From: Agapetus fuscipes
Taxonomy: Eukaryota; Arthropoda; Insecta; Trichoptera; Glossosomatidae
Reading direction: 5' to 3'
Assembly: GCA_951799405.1 (NCBI GenBank)
Contig: OX637353.1
Coordinates: 11,284,001 to 11,348,000 of the forward strand
Length of the DNA stretch: 64,000 nt
The notes under the pieces are model-generated. The model saw nothing but the letters and a program-made list of their open reading frames with translations. It had not been told where the DNA came from and did no database searches. How positions within the stretch are numbered: position 1 is the stretch's first letter; the number at the start of each line of letters is the position of its first letter. The translations under genes were made by a program, and so were the position numbers. Below are positions 35,401 to 46,329 of the stretch, one piece after another.

Positions 35401-38400
35401 AAAACACTACATTTCTTAAACTTTGATGATGAGAGAACACACCGAGGTTCAATATTATGTTTTTATTGTGAATATGATGTGTATCTGTTCAACAGTTCTT
35501 GGGTTTTATCTGTATTAACCAACATTTATTTTGTTTGGCGAGGCTCTCCCTTTATATAATAATGTAGATGTAGATTCATGGTTTGTTTCATAAAGGGTTA
35601 CTATTAATCGGGTTACTATTTGTATTTCTTTCTATTTCCATCTTCATTCCTCGTAATATTTGTATTTCCATCCCAAATATTAAGGTATAGGTATAGGTAA
35701 GGTAAGGTCAACGATAAAAATAATATAAGGTTTCAGATATTGCAAATATCACTGGTGTGAAAAAATAAAAGGTTGAAAGGAAACCTTACTCGACAGTTTT
35801 ACAAGTGTAAGAGAAAAAAGGAATTTGATGAGAAAAAAACTCATAGGAAAATTGGTTAGACAACACCTAGCAGAAGAAAAAATGGAATACCCAACATCAA
35901 GCTTTCAGCATTTAAAACAATTAGTGGATGTAGATTCCTATGTGTATCTGAATGACATCTAAATCTAAGTTGCAAAGATATACATCATTTGAGATTCATA
36001 TTAAATGCATTCCCACAAGCAGCCACGTATAAGTTCGCGCTAACAAATGCCGCATGTGAACCTACAATATAAAAACCCTATCTCAAATGAACAAGCCCTG
36101 CAACTCTTGCCGACCTTCGCTGAAACAGGGGTGAAATTGGCAAAATGAACCATTTTTTACAGTATGGTTGGTAATACTAGTCATATTTGGCTGATTTATT
36201 CGGTGTGAGCTGTGTTTGTGATCACACTTCAAGAGCCCTCTGCGAACTTGGTCGCCAATTATTCTCAAACCCGGCTGAGCTGATGTAAGGCATCATGGAC
36301 CTTCATTGACTGTTCTTTTGAGAGAAGCAAAGAGCACATTTGGAAGTTATACGACTAAATTGTGCCAAAAATCGCACCCATCACCTATTGATTACGAGTT
36401 CGGAGCGTTATCCACCAGATTGCAGACACAAAAAGACGTAACTATTTTTTTTTTAATTAATAAAAAAGACAAAGACAAGTAGGTATCCGAGGTTTGTACA
36501 CAAATCAATGCCTTCATATTGTTCTGAACTTGGGAGTACGTACGCGCGCCTGTACAGGTACATTAGTGTGTGTAGAACAGTCCGGTAAGGTACATGGTAC
36601 ATGAACGGCGGTCTGGTAAGAGCGAAAGATCGAATAATCTGGAATATGCAAGAAAGATCTCTTTTGTACCTATATAAAGGGACTGCAATGGGGCAGGAAG
36701 GAGTAGTCGATCGGAGCATTTTGCCGTGAAACCAACATACGCAGAGATTATAAACTATTGTAAATTGTGAACCAAACGGTGTAAAATAAATTCTGTTAAA
36801 ATAAATAATAATTGCAGTTTAATTAAAAGAGAACCCAAGTAAAATCATAACAATATTATGATGTTGAAGACTATGAAAGATTGTGGTACTTTCTTGTAAT
36901 TAAAAATTTAAACACGTGTAACAAATTGCATAATCAAAGGCTTCGGTATAATTTATCAATCAAAGCATTGCAATGTGAGACCCTTTCGCATAAATTATTC
37001 AATATGGTGGCAAATTAAAAAGTTTATCCGGCTACCTACTTGTTTAAAATGAGTAGTTTAATTAAAAAGCTCGAGCATCGGAGGGAAACGCAACTACCCT
37101 CATCCGTTTTCTCCCCCCTTCCCCTCATTGCTTCTCTTTCACCCCCTTTTTCATTCCTCCCCCCGCCCGGCTAGTAAAACCGCCCCCCTCCAGTATGGCG
37201 CAGGGGGAGGCTGTTCGACCGCCCACATTGAATCGAAACAAAAAATACGAAGACAAAAATTCTGTAATTTTTCGTCTGCACCCCCGACAAGAGCTTTAAA
37301 TTTAAACTAGGGATGCATCTAGACGCAATGAAATGAAACTGTATGAAATTTTCGAGTAAATCAAAATGAACCAGAGATACACTTCATTATCATGAGCTCA
37401 ACAGCTGGAAGTCTCATCACCACGGTAGATCCTGCCTACCGAATATCGTTCAGATTAGTATAAAGACAAGATGGCCGCAAGTGAACAGCTGATTGGACAC
37501 TGACAGGCCTTCATACAAATATTACGGATATTCGATAGGTAAGAATTACCGTGGTGATGAGACTTCCAGCCCTGGGTGGGCCTTGGCTGAATCCAGGATT
37601 CTCCTCCACTCTCGCCTGTCCATCACCTGTACTCTCCAGCTAAGTATGTCTGCCTTGGCTGCATCTGCGTTGAAACCGTCCATGGTGGACTTTCTGGTCT
37701 CTTTCGGATCGGATACACTCGGATCACGTTAATCAAAATGAAACCCGATGACTATTCAGAAAGTGTATCTGGATAAATGAAATTTTACGTAAAAAGGGAA
37801 AATTTGTGATTATAATTAAATTAAAATTCGGACTCTGTATAGCGCCTTTTCATGATAATATTAGATCATCCGAAAGACTCTTGTTCATACGAACGTGGGA
37901 AGGGATGAGTGAAGTGTTTTCCTGAACATATTTTTCAAATCCATATCGCGCAGGGCATCTGGAAGGCCGTACCACGCTTTAATCTATGGCCCTTTAATTT
38001 CGTGTCGGTGTATAACCTCTGCCATTTTAGATATCGTTAATATCTGAAAGGTTTTTACTTTTCAGAAAAGAAACCACTATTGAACCGATCGGTTCCCTAA
38101 TCACTAATCAATTAAATCGAATCAACTTTGAGTGAAATAAACCTTGAATGACACGTGAACAGTCTGAAATCGCATTTATCTGCCATCAATATAAAACTAG
38201 TATCAGCTGTTATTTGTTTTGTTCTGAAATTCGTATTGTGTATCGAGTCACCCTACAAGTACAAAATCTACGTTTTAACTCAACCACAGCATTGTGCAAA
38301 AAAACTACAGAATTAACACGCAGACCAGAGGCACTGTCTAAGTTTCCATACATTTTTTTGATAAACGCTATGGTTGAATGTTTTATACTTGGGGTACGAA

Positions 38401-41400
38401 GCTGAGGTACCCCCTACGACTTTGAGGGGGTGGTTTAGATGGGAGGGGGGGCTCCGATCGTTGGAGCCCTCCCCCCTCCCCCCGAAAGCCATAACCCGGG
38501 CTCGGTATAACTACGAAAACCATTTTCACGGTTGCATAGGCAACTCATTTATTGCCGCAGTAATATAGAGGATATACACACTCAGCAACTTCTGATGAAT
38601 ACTCTAAATTATGTAGGTACGTATCCACCCGGCTAGAAAGCAACGTCATGGAATAAAATTAAATAAAACAATGGCAAAAAAAAAATCAAGTGATGCATAT
38701 AGTAACAGAGTCTTCTTCTTCTTCGTGTCAGCTTCACACCGTATTGGCCCAGTAAGAGCCCAGAGTGAATATAAAAGAAAATGTTTGAAAAAGTGCTGGA
38801 TATGAATGAACTGAGAGAAGTATGTCAACATAGAAATACATGGAGATTCTGCAGAGGTTCTGGCCGCCCCTAGTGAGGATCATGCATGCCTTTCTATAAA
38901 ATAAAAAGGCTAACATAGTTCGGCTGTTTTTCATTTTTAAATTGTTGTGAAAAGGTTGGTATGAGGCTGACCCCCCGTGCTGTAAAAATTGGTTCACTTT
39001 TGCCAATGCCACCCCGGTTTCAGGGAAAGGCGGCAGGAGTTGCAAGTTTTATGTCCATGTGAGGTTTTGTTTGTATGCACACATGCAGCATGTGTAGGCG
39101 CGAACCTACATGTGCCTGTCTGTGGGCATGTATTTAATATGAGCCTTAAATGTTAACATATCTTTGCAGCTTAGATTATAAATTATAGAAATGATGTTTG
39201 TACTCTAGAAATGGATATAATATGGCATTTATAAAAACGTAAAAATACCTATGAATATTTTCATATTAGGGAGAAGCTGAACAGAGTTTCTGAATGGGTT
39301 CTTTTCATTAATTGTAGCTATCATATCGTTTACTTTCAGTAATTCCACAAATCAGTCACTATCAAATCGATTGCAATTTAAAAAGGACAACGTCTGTCGG
39401 GTCAGCTAGTGATGATATAAAATTAGGTAACACAAAAAAGGCCAAAATCTTGTCGGTTACACCAAAACCATACTTTGTAAACGCAGTTGTTTGCTTGGGC
39501 ATAAACAACACAAAAATCATCGTAAAGCTATGGGAGTAAGCGCATTAGAAAGAGCGGAAAATTTCAAGTAGGATAGCATTCATCACTCATTTTTGACTAA
39601 AATGTCCCTTGACTTTTACTGCCTTTTAACCGTCAATATTTAAAAATAAATGGTATTTTTTTATTGGTTGATAGGAACGGTAGTCACATACAAGACTGAT
39701 GTTAGCAAGCCGAAAAAAAGTTCTAAATGCAGAAATACCTACTCCGACCTCATTATAATCATTACTAGGGGCGTTGCCCCTGGCTGCTACGCAGCCCAAC
39801 CCCTTAACATTTGGTTAATGTGTATATTGCGCATAGTTTCCTCGCGTTAAAATTCGGAAAACTTGTAAAATAAAAACATACAGCCTTTGTTAAAGAAAAT
39901 CGACCACCCATAGTTTAAAAAATGGTTCACTTTGCAGATTTCAGCTGTGTTTCAGGGAAGATTGGCAAGAGTTGCAGGGCTTATATTAATTTGAGATTAG
40001 GTTTTTATGTTGTAAGTCAACATGCATTATGTGTAAGCGCGAACTTATAAATGTCTGCTTGTGGGAATGCATTTAATATGAATCTCGATTGGTATGTATC
40101 TTTGCAACTTAGATTATAGAACTTAACAAAATAATTTCCTTGACTTACAGGTTAGTATGTGGCTGACCACCCATACTGTAAGAATGGTTTACCATGAAAA
40201 TTTTATCTCTGTTTGAGGAAAAGTCGGTAAGAGTTGCAGGGCTTATGTTCATTTGAGATTAGGTTGTAAGTCCACATGGAGCATTTGTAAGTGCGAACCT
40301 GTCTGCTTGTGGGAATGCATTTAATATGAATCTTAAATGGTATGTATCTTTGCAACTTAGATTATGTAAAGAAATACACAAAATAATTTTCTTGACTTAT
40401 AGGTTGGTATGAGGCTGACCACCCATACTTTAAAAAATGGTTTACTTTGCAAATTCACCTTTGTTTCAGGGAAGGTTGGCAAGAGTTGCAGGGCTTATGT
40501 TCATTTGAGATTAGTTTTTTTATTTTGCAAGTCCACATTGGGCATTTGTAAGCGTGAACTTATACCTGTCTGCGTGTGGGAATGCATTTAATATGAATCT
40601 TAAATGGTATGTATCTTTGCAACTTAGATTATGTAAAGAAATACACAAAATAATTTTCTTGACTTATAGGTTGGTATGAGGCTGACCACCCATACTTTAA
40701 AAAATGGTTTACTTTGCAAATTCACCTTTGTTTCAGGGAAGGTTGGCAAGAGTTGCAGGGCTTATGTTCATTTGGAATGAACTGTTATGTTGAAAGTACA
40801 CATGCAGCATATGTAAGCGGGAACTTATACATATCTGCTTGTGCTGTAAGAATGATTTACCATGAAAATTTTATCTCTGAGGAAAAGTTGGCAAGAGTTG
40901 CACGGCTTATGTTCATTTGAGATTAGTTTTTTATTTTGTAAGTCCACATGGGGCATTTGCAAGCGCGAACTTATACCTGTCTGCTTGTGGGAATGCATTT
41001 AATATGAATCTCAAATGGTATGTATCTTTACAACTTAGATTATAGAACTTAACAAAATAATTTCCTTGACTTATAGGTTAGTATGTGGCTGACCACCCAT
41101 ACTGTAAGAATGGTTTACCATGAAAATTTTATCTCTGTTTGAGGAAAAGTCGGTAAGAGTTGCAGGGCTTATGTTCATTTGAGATTAGGTTGTAAGTCCA
41201 CATGGAGCATTTGTAAGTGCGAACCTGTCTGCTTGTGGGAATGCATTTAATATGAATCTCAAATGGTATGTATCTTTGCAACTTAGATTATAGAACTTAA
41301 CAAAATAATTTCCTTGACTTATAGGTTAGTATGTGGCTGACCACCCATACTGTAAGAATGGTTTACCATGAAAATTTTATCTCTGTTTGAGGAAAAGTCG

Positions 41401-44400
41401 GTAAGAGTTGCAGGGCTTATGTTCATTGGAGATTAGTTTTTTATTTTGTAAGTCCACATGGGGCATTTGTAAGCGCGAACTTATACCTGTCTGCTTGTGG
41501 GAATGCATTTAATATGAACCTCAAATGGTATGTATCTTTGCAACTTAGATTATAGAACTAAACAAAATAATTTCCTTGACTAAAAGGTTATTATGTGGCT
41601 GCCCACCCATACTGTAAGCAATGGTTCACCATGCAAATTTTATCTCTGTTTGAGGAAAAGTCGGCAAGAGTTGCAGGCCTTATGTTCATTTAAGATTAGT
41701 TTTTTTTATTTTGCAAGTCCACATTGGGCATTTGTAAGCGTGAACTTGTACCTGTCTGCGTGTGGGAATGCATTTACTATGAATCTTAAATGGTATGTAT
41801 CTTTGCAACTTAGATTATGTAAAGAAATACACAAAATAATGTTCTTGACTTATAGGTTGGTATGAGGCTGACCACCCATACTTTAAAAAATGGTTTACTT
41901 TGCAAATTTCACCTTTGTTTCAGGGAAGGTTGGCAAGAGTTGCAGGGCTTATGTTCATTTGGAATGGGCTGTTATGTTGTAAGTACACATGCAGCATATG
42001 TAAGCGGGAACTTATACATATCTGCTTGTGGGAATGCATTTAATATAAATCTTAAATGATATATATCTTTGCAGCTTAGATTAGATTAGATTAGATTAGA
42101 ACTTATACATGTCTGCTTGTAAGAATGCATGTAATATGAATCTCAAATGTTATATATGTTTGCAACTTAGATTACAGATTGAAATCCATTTTTATTTGGC
42201 TTTTTTTTTTTTTAATTTGCATGAAATAAAAGAAAATGTAAAAAAAACTTTCACGTTTTGCCGCTAGATGTCAATATTGTTCCATACATTTTCAGTATGA
42301 ACAAACAGATTTTTTGCTAAAAGTTTTCATACATTTGTAAACACACACGCGAAAGCTCGCAGCATTGCAGCATATATACAAAAATTAATTTGCCATAGGT
42401 CATGAATGTGTTTCATCTGCTGTGATGGCATTGGTTTTGAAAATCGAAACTTGACGACGAAAGACGACGATGAAGGGCAATATAATAAAGGATAAGGTAT
42501 TTTGATTTTGGAATATTCAAATCAATGTATTTTAAATGACTATTTATGGTCTAAAATCGAAGTTACAAACATAATATATTGACATTTAAGGCTCATATTT
42601 AATGCATACCCAAAGGCAGACAGGTGTAAGTTTACGCTTACTTATGCTGCATGTATAGGTACATACAAAATAAACCAAATCTCACATGAACATAAGATTT
42701 GCAACACCTGCCGCTTTTCACTGAAACCGGTGAATGGTAACCAAAAAAATATCATCTTGTCAAGCCAAGAAAATATGAATCTTCAGAAGATTATAGATAT
42801 AAAAAAGCCCATCGGAGTTTTTGTTTCTGCTATGAATATTTATTGAAAGAGATCGCAAATATTGGAAAAGATGGATGGTAATGGAAGTTTCTTATCTCCC
42901 AAGGGGGCTGGTTCTCATTTCCTGTGAAGTATGACCAAGCCTTGATGGTATTTAGATTTCGGGTTTGAAATAAGCCCCAAAACGGGAAATCATTTCTTAC
43001 ACCTTTAGATTGGATCGATCCCGAGGCATCTAGCTTTGAACGCAAGCATTCTACCAACTGAACTATCTACCGGACCAGCAAAAACATATTTGCAATTTCC
43101 ACAATGGACTCCAAAATTGCAGCATTTATTTAATATTTTGAGTGGGATTTTTAATGTGTATACATGTGAATACAGTTAGCTACATAAATTCACAACACAG
43201 GTCCTTATAATTTTTACGTTTGGATAATAAAAATTACAATATTCTGCTACACGCTGACTGTCATCATCATTATCTATCTCATTATATGCGTAACCTTGTG
43301 TCAACGAACTGACACATCAAGGTATCGATGTCAATGGACGAAAACTATAAAGAAGAAATGTAGCACGAAACACAAACGGCAAACACGAAAAGTAAACAAA
43401 TACAAAACGTGTGTGATGAAAGAGGTCGAAACATTGTCAAAGGCGCGAAAATGAACCTCATCATTCGGCGTCATTGCTTCCAAATCAAACAGCCAGAGGC
43501 TTTCGCTTTCAACCATTCAAACTTTTTTATCTGTCAAATCTTTCGGAGGTTAAATACTAAACACACTTATTATATGAGCCAGCACGTAGTTTTAATGCAA
43601 AATAAGATAATGCACCTACGAAATCGGTGGAATCTGCTAAATAATTCGAAGAGTTTACATTTTTTCTAGGGTTAAATAAAAACAAAACAATTTTGATAAT
43701 TACTCAAATCATGCATTTCAGTATGACGTCTATCAGAGTCGAGAACCGAGTACATTTTAATATGCAAGAAATTCAGCTTTAAAAATAATTTCACACCAAT
43801 AAATAGTTCCTACAATTAATATCAATATTGATGTGTATTCTTTCTAAGTGATATTTTATCAAAAATATGAAATTGTTAGTTACATCTTTGACCTACAAGT
43901 ATTGACTGAATGCTGAAGCTAGAAAAATTTCCTTTATTATCGGGAATTCACAATGGGTGACGTCATATGGCCGAAGGATATTATGAATGTTCGGACCTCT
44001 TCCGACACTTACCAATGGGATTAGGACAAAATATGACAAGACGAAAAATTGGATATCATACGGCCGGATCACTGGCGAAAATGGTAATACATATTTTATA
44101 TTAATTAATTATTAAGGACCCTTCAACATATCTGTGATATTCAAAATCCAATTTAGAACGTTTATTTCGACTTAACTACATAGTTAGGTTGTATCTGTTT
44201 TTTTGTTCCATAACTAATAAATGTTGCTTTTTTCAAAATTTCACTTGTGTTCACATTAATTCGAACAATACTGTAGTTAGGTTGGGTTAGGTTCGATAGC
44301 TCCGTTGAAAGAGTGTTCGTTTCTGTTCTGGATGCTTTAGGTTAGAATCCGAGGGTATCTGAATGATTCACCATTTTGAAATTTTCTTCTAATTACAGAT

Positions 44401-46323
44401 TCTAATTCATTAACTATCATTGTCTATGGATCGATCAGAAAAACACATAGATCCACTGTCTCAGAGAAGCTTAACCCTCCAAATCAATTAAATGATGGGT
44501 GTTAGGCTGACACATTAGTTCTGAAAACGAGTATTGTGAAAATAGCTTCCAATGTTTACCGCTGGACAATGCCGCTGGATGATAAAAAATTGACGATCGA
44601 AAAACGTGCATCAAAATTTGCAAGAGTAAGAATTTTTCGCAGGCTGCGAGATGAAACAATTTTCGATTGCAGTACTCAAAACTGCGACAGAATATTCCTT
44701 TGTTTAAAAAACGCATCCTCGCCTCTATCGCTTTGAGTAAATGTATATAAAACATATTTTTATACTTAAAAATTTCATGTCTAAAAGGTTAAGAATAATT
44801 AAAAAAATGTTTAGTGGTTACATTGCAACACAAACAAACAAATATTGATAGATTTCATTCATTATATAAGTTAAAATCAAAAGAAAAGACATGATAAGAA
44901 ATTAAACTAAAAATGTAAAAACAGCAACTCTTTTGAAAACATCTTTTGGTAGAAACATTACAAAATATACGATGGGCAAAAAAAGTTCATACGAATGTTA
45001 TTTTGTCTGCAAAATCCGAAATAGGTTCAAATGCTGGAATGCTGTGTACGAGTATATAAAATTAGATTGGTTTAATTGGAAGAATATGTAATTACAAACC
45101 TCTGTCATTTTTTATTTTTTTGCGTCTTATACTTTAGATAGCAATGTTTTAGAGATACGTATACCATGATGGAGAGCACAGATCGTGGTAAGAATCGAGA
45201 AAACGCGGTGGGTTCCTTTGTTTACCGTCCTATTGGGATAAATGAATTATGTAAAGACAATAAACCGGGTGCTTGATATTATTTTAAAGCACGAACGCAT
45301 GTCGTATAGGCAGACATCGATATAATAAAAATATGTAAGTTAGAAAGTTAATGCTCGAAAAGCGTTCGAGTAGCTTTTACTGGTCTGCCTTGAAAATGGA
45401 CGTTGTAATAGTACTTTCGAAACCGCCGAATGGAAAAGGAGTTATATTGGAGAATAGGAATACATATAACTCTTAGTTGAACGTCAAATTGGAAAATGAG
45501 AGTATAAACCGTTAGGGGTTGTCAGAAACTCTGCAGATGAGTCTCCACTTTGTTATACCCTTGCACATTTCTTCCATCTCCTCGAACTACATCATTCTTT
45601 GAATGTCCTCTCTTTCACTGGAGATTCAAATTATTTCCAATCTCACTTAGGTATTCATTGATTTATCCGATCGTTCCTCGGTTTTCCCATTTCATGCTAA
45701 CCTTTGACATTCCCTTTGTACACTCGTAACTCTTTTTGTTAGTCGTTTATTGGCGAGTCTTTCTAGATATCCATTGTACACTTTCGTACTTTCACTGTCA
45801 TATTCTCTTCCATAACCTAGTCATTATGGACCTTTTGATTAAGAGTGTTTTGTCAGCGTATAAATGTTTATTAAGATCGATGCTTCTAGTCATATCTCGT
45901 AGTGTAATAAAGAAGAAGTGTTTTGAGATGAATGTAAAATGGAGGATAGTGTTGTCATACCGTGGGGGAAGGTTGCGAGTGCTGAGCATGCAGCGACAAG
46001 GGCTGATGCAGCGCGTCTACTCCCGCGGCGTACCACCAGTGGGGCGGATCAGCGGGGGCGGCGCGCAGGCCGCCCATCCCCAGGCGGTAGTCGTAGGCGG
46101 CGGGCGGGGAGGCGGGCGGCTGCTGGAAGCTGCTAGCCATCTTGTAGCTGAAGAGCTGGTGTGCCGCCGGGGCCTGACGCTCCTCCTGCTGCTGCTGCTG
46201 CCCCAGCTGGTGCCCCAACAGCGCCTGCTGCCCCAGCTGCTCGCTCCCTGCCCCTGCCCCCGGCCACCACGAGGCGTCCTCGCGCGCGCCCCACGCGCCG
46301 CGCCCGCCTCCTTCTCCAGCCAT
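26435..46323 (-). CDS. Dsp1: Dorsal switch protein 1 (HMGB-type), complete, five coding exons over 20 kb
   Basis: Minus-strand exons are 46323-45961, 30469-30062, 28562-28399, 27834-27660 and 26527-26435, joining in frame to 400 aa (Drosophila Dsp1 is similar in length). Exon 1 has the Dsp1 signature [10 protein letters not shown], then YDYRLGMG and WWYAAG. Exon 2 opens with a Gln/Ser-rich tract (about residues 122-200) and starts HMG box A (about 215-285, [20 protein letters not shown]). Box B covers about 304-375 ([20 protein letters not shown]). The end is acidic (EEEEEEE, EDEFE). Dsp1 bends DNA and acts as co-repressor with Dorsal and in Polycomb recruitment; function is by homology. The start ATG is the first after an in-frame TGA 12 bases upstream and has a good context (G at -3 and +4). 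Intron 1 is about 15.5 kb. The 3' UTR is probably long. Confidence 0.95.
27905..28037 (+). pseudogene. RTE-like non-LTR fragment in a Dsp1 intron
   Basis: DNA reads ATGAGATGGTTCGGACATCT then GAAAGAATGGATGATGAACG, equivalent to [14 protein letters not shown]; cut off soon after. Confidence 0.6.
28195..28325 (-). pseudogene. RTE-like 3' terminus in a Dsp1 intron
   Basis: The minus strand carries the [17 protein letters not shown] end and the 3' UTR start. Opposite in strand to the fragment 160 bp away. Confidence 0.5.
28696..29146 (+). mobile_element. Solo LTR, related to 36520-36852
   Basis: Begins TGTTGCGAACTTG, has CCTATATAAGAG near 28882, and ends ACTCAACAACA. No clean target duplication, so the end is uncertain by a few bases. 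Confidence 0.65.
29555..29841. mobile_element. MITE with GGGGCCGTCCATA ends and 3-bp target duplication
   Basis: Left end GGGGCCGTCCATAAATTACG; right end read inward GGGGCTGTCCATATATTACG. Flanked by GAA on both sides. Contains three long C runs. PIF/Harbinger-like by duplication length, not certain. Confidence 0.75.
30210..30469 (-). repeat. Dsp1: CAG/CTG-rich tract encoding the Dsp1 Gln-rich region
   Basis: On the plus strand the exon is a run of CTG, TTG and CTGTGA units; on the minus strand it reads as CAG/CAA/CAC codons ([13 protein letters not shown]). The repeat is imperfect, mixing CAG and CAA, which stabilises it against slippage. Confidence 0.85.
30550..31418. other. Dsp1 intron 1, unique AT-rich DNA
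   Basis: No repeat or coding recognised. Confidence 0.4.
31420..31830 (-). repeat. R250 cluster in Dsp1 intron 1
   Basis: A near full minus copy (31452-31713) flanked by plus-strand partial pieces. The full copy is nearly identical to 51835-52082. Confidence 0.8.
32040..32345 (+). mobile_element. SINE1 copy with degraded head, tail type A
   Basis: Box B (GTAGGTTCGAATCCC) is intact while box A is lost. A second SINE1 piece begins right at the poly-A. Confidence 0.75.
32346..32498 (+). repeat. SINE1 body fragment with tail type B
   Basis: Begins AGACCGGTCACTAAATG and ends AAATAAATCATCCCAATG, in the same direction as the copy just before it. Confidence 0.7.
32636..32725. repeat. Small GC-rich element with inverted ends
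   Basis: GGTAAGCTATGGG at the left, inverse of CCTATAGCTTACC at the right, with a G-rich then C-rich core. Confidence 0.4.
33178..33466. mobile_element. Second copy of the GGGGCCGTCC MITE
   Basis: Same ends and length within 2 bp, flanked by AAA on both sides. Confidence 0.75.
33908..34078 (-). repeat. R250 partial, divergent
   Basis: Retains GAAACTCTTGCCGCCTTTTC and the end TAACCTATAATCTAAGTTGC. Confidence 0.6.
34080..35044. other. Dsp1 intron 1, mostly unique DNA
   Basis: Contains a short AGATT repeat (34397-34415) and GACAGGGCAACGGCTGACGGG-like text near 34425, also seen inverted-like at 39385-39405; otherwise nothing recognised. Confidence 0.35.
35045..35297 (+). repeat. R250 copy
   Basis: Near full length, divergent in the first third. 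Confidence 0.75.
35960..36178 (-). repeat. R250 copy
   Basis: Ends at the SINE1 at 36183. Confidence 0.75.
36183..36430 (-). repeat. SINE1 copy, old
   Basis: Recognisable by GGTGTGAGCTGTGTTTGTGA at the tail and a decayed tRNA-like end near 36370-36430. Confidence 0.55.
36520..36852 (+). mobile_element. Solo LTR with 4-bp target duplication
   Basis: Begins TGTTCTGAAC and ends CATAACA; flanked by ATAT (36516-36519 and 36853-36856). TATATAAA at 36671-36678 and AATAAA near the 3' part. No internal region. Confidence 0.8.
37404..37569. mobile_element. Foldback MITE
   Basis: Ends CTGGAAGTCTCATCACCACG inverted at both sides over about 43 bases, with a 80-base centre. Confidence 0.7.
38755..38885 (+). 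pseudogene. RTE-like 3' terminus in Dsp1 intron 1
   Basis: Reads [23 protein letters not shown] codons, then a [14 protein letters not shown] end before TAG. Confidence 0.55.
38950..39190 (+). repeat. R250 copy
   Basis: 700 bp upstream of the tandem array and in the same direction, but of a different sequence type (GTGCTGTAAAAATTGGTTCA). Confidence 0.8.
39898..42177 (+). repeat. Tandem array of R250 units
   Basis: About eight head-to-tail copies. Units start near 39898 (partial), 40136, 40389, 40655, 40845 (partial), 41060, 41305, 41570 and 41841, mostly 245-271 bp apart. Each begins TTGACTTATAGGTT and ends GCAACTTAGATTAT. Two unit types alternate: one with GTATGAGGCTGACC and CTTTGCAAATT, the other with GTATGTGGCTGACC and CCATGAAAATTTTATC. 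The array sits in Dsp1 intron 1. Short ATTAG repeats close it at 42075-42098. Confidence 0.9.
42545..42745 (-). repeat. R250 partial
   Basis: Opposite in direction to the array it follows. Confidence 0.7.
42838..43078 (-). mobile_element. SINE2 copy, 3'-truncated
   Basis: Head at 43078-43010 contains GATAGTTCAGTTGGTAGAAT; body through TTTGGGGCTTATTTCAAACC. Confidence 0.75.
43080..45504. other. Dsp1 intron 1, mostly unique DNA
   Basis: Apart from the SINE2-like piece at 44290-44372, no recognised element. Short open frames at 43409-43669 and 44471-44755 resemble nothing known to me. Confidence 0.35.
44290..44372 (+). repeat. SINE2-like tRNA head, degenerate
   Basis: TTCGATAGCTCCGTTGAAAG (box A-like) and TAGGTTAGAATCCGAG (box B-like). 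Confidence 0.45.
45505..45830 (-). pseudogene. RTE-like non-LTR fragment just downstream of Dsp1 exon 1
   Basis: Degenerate minus-strand match across the GHxER, RGRPRK and EVCK regions. Many substitutions make this the oldest copy here. Confidence 0.5.
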
Positions 46324-46329
46324 TACGAG

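Noticed and set aside
39898..42177. CRISPR-like array
   Set aside because: The units are ~250 bp with no short repeat/variable spacer pattern, in an animal genome.
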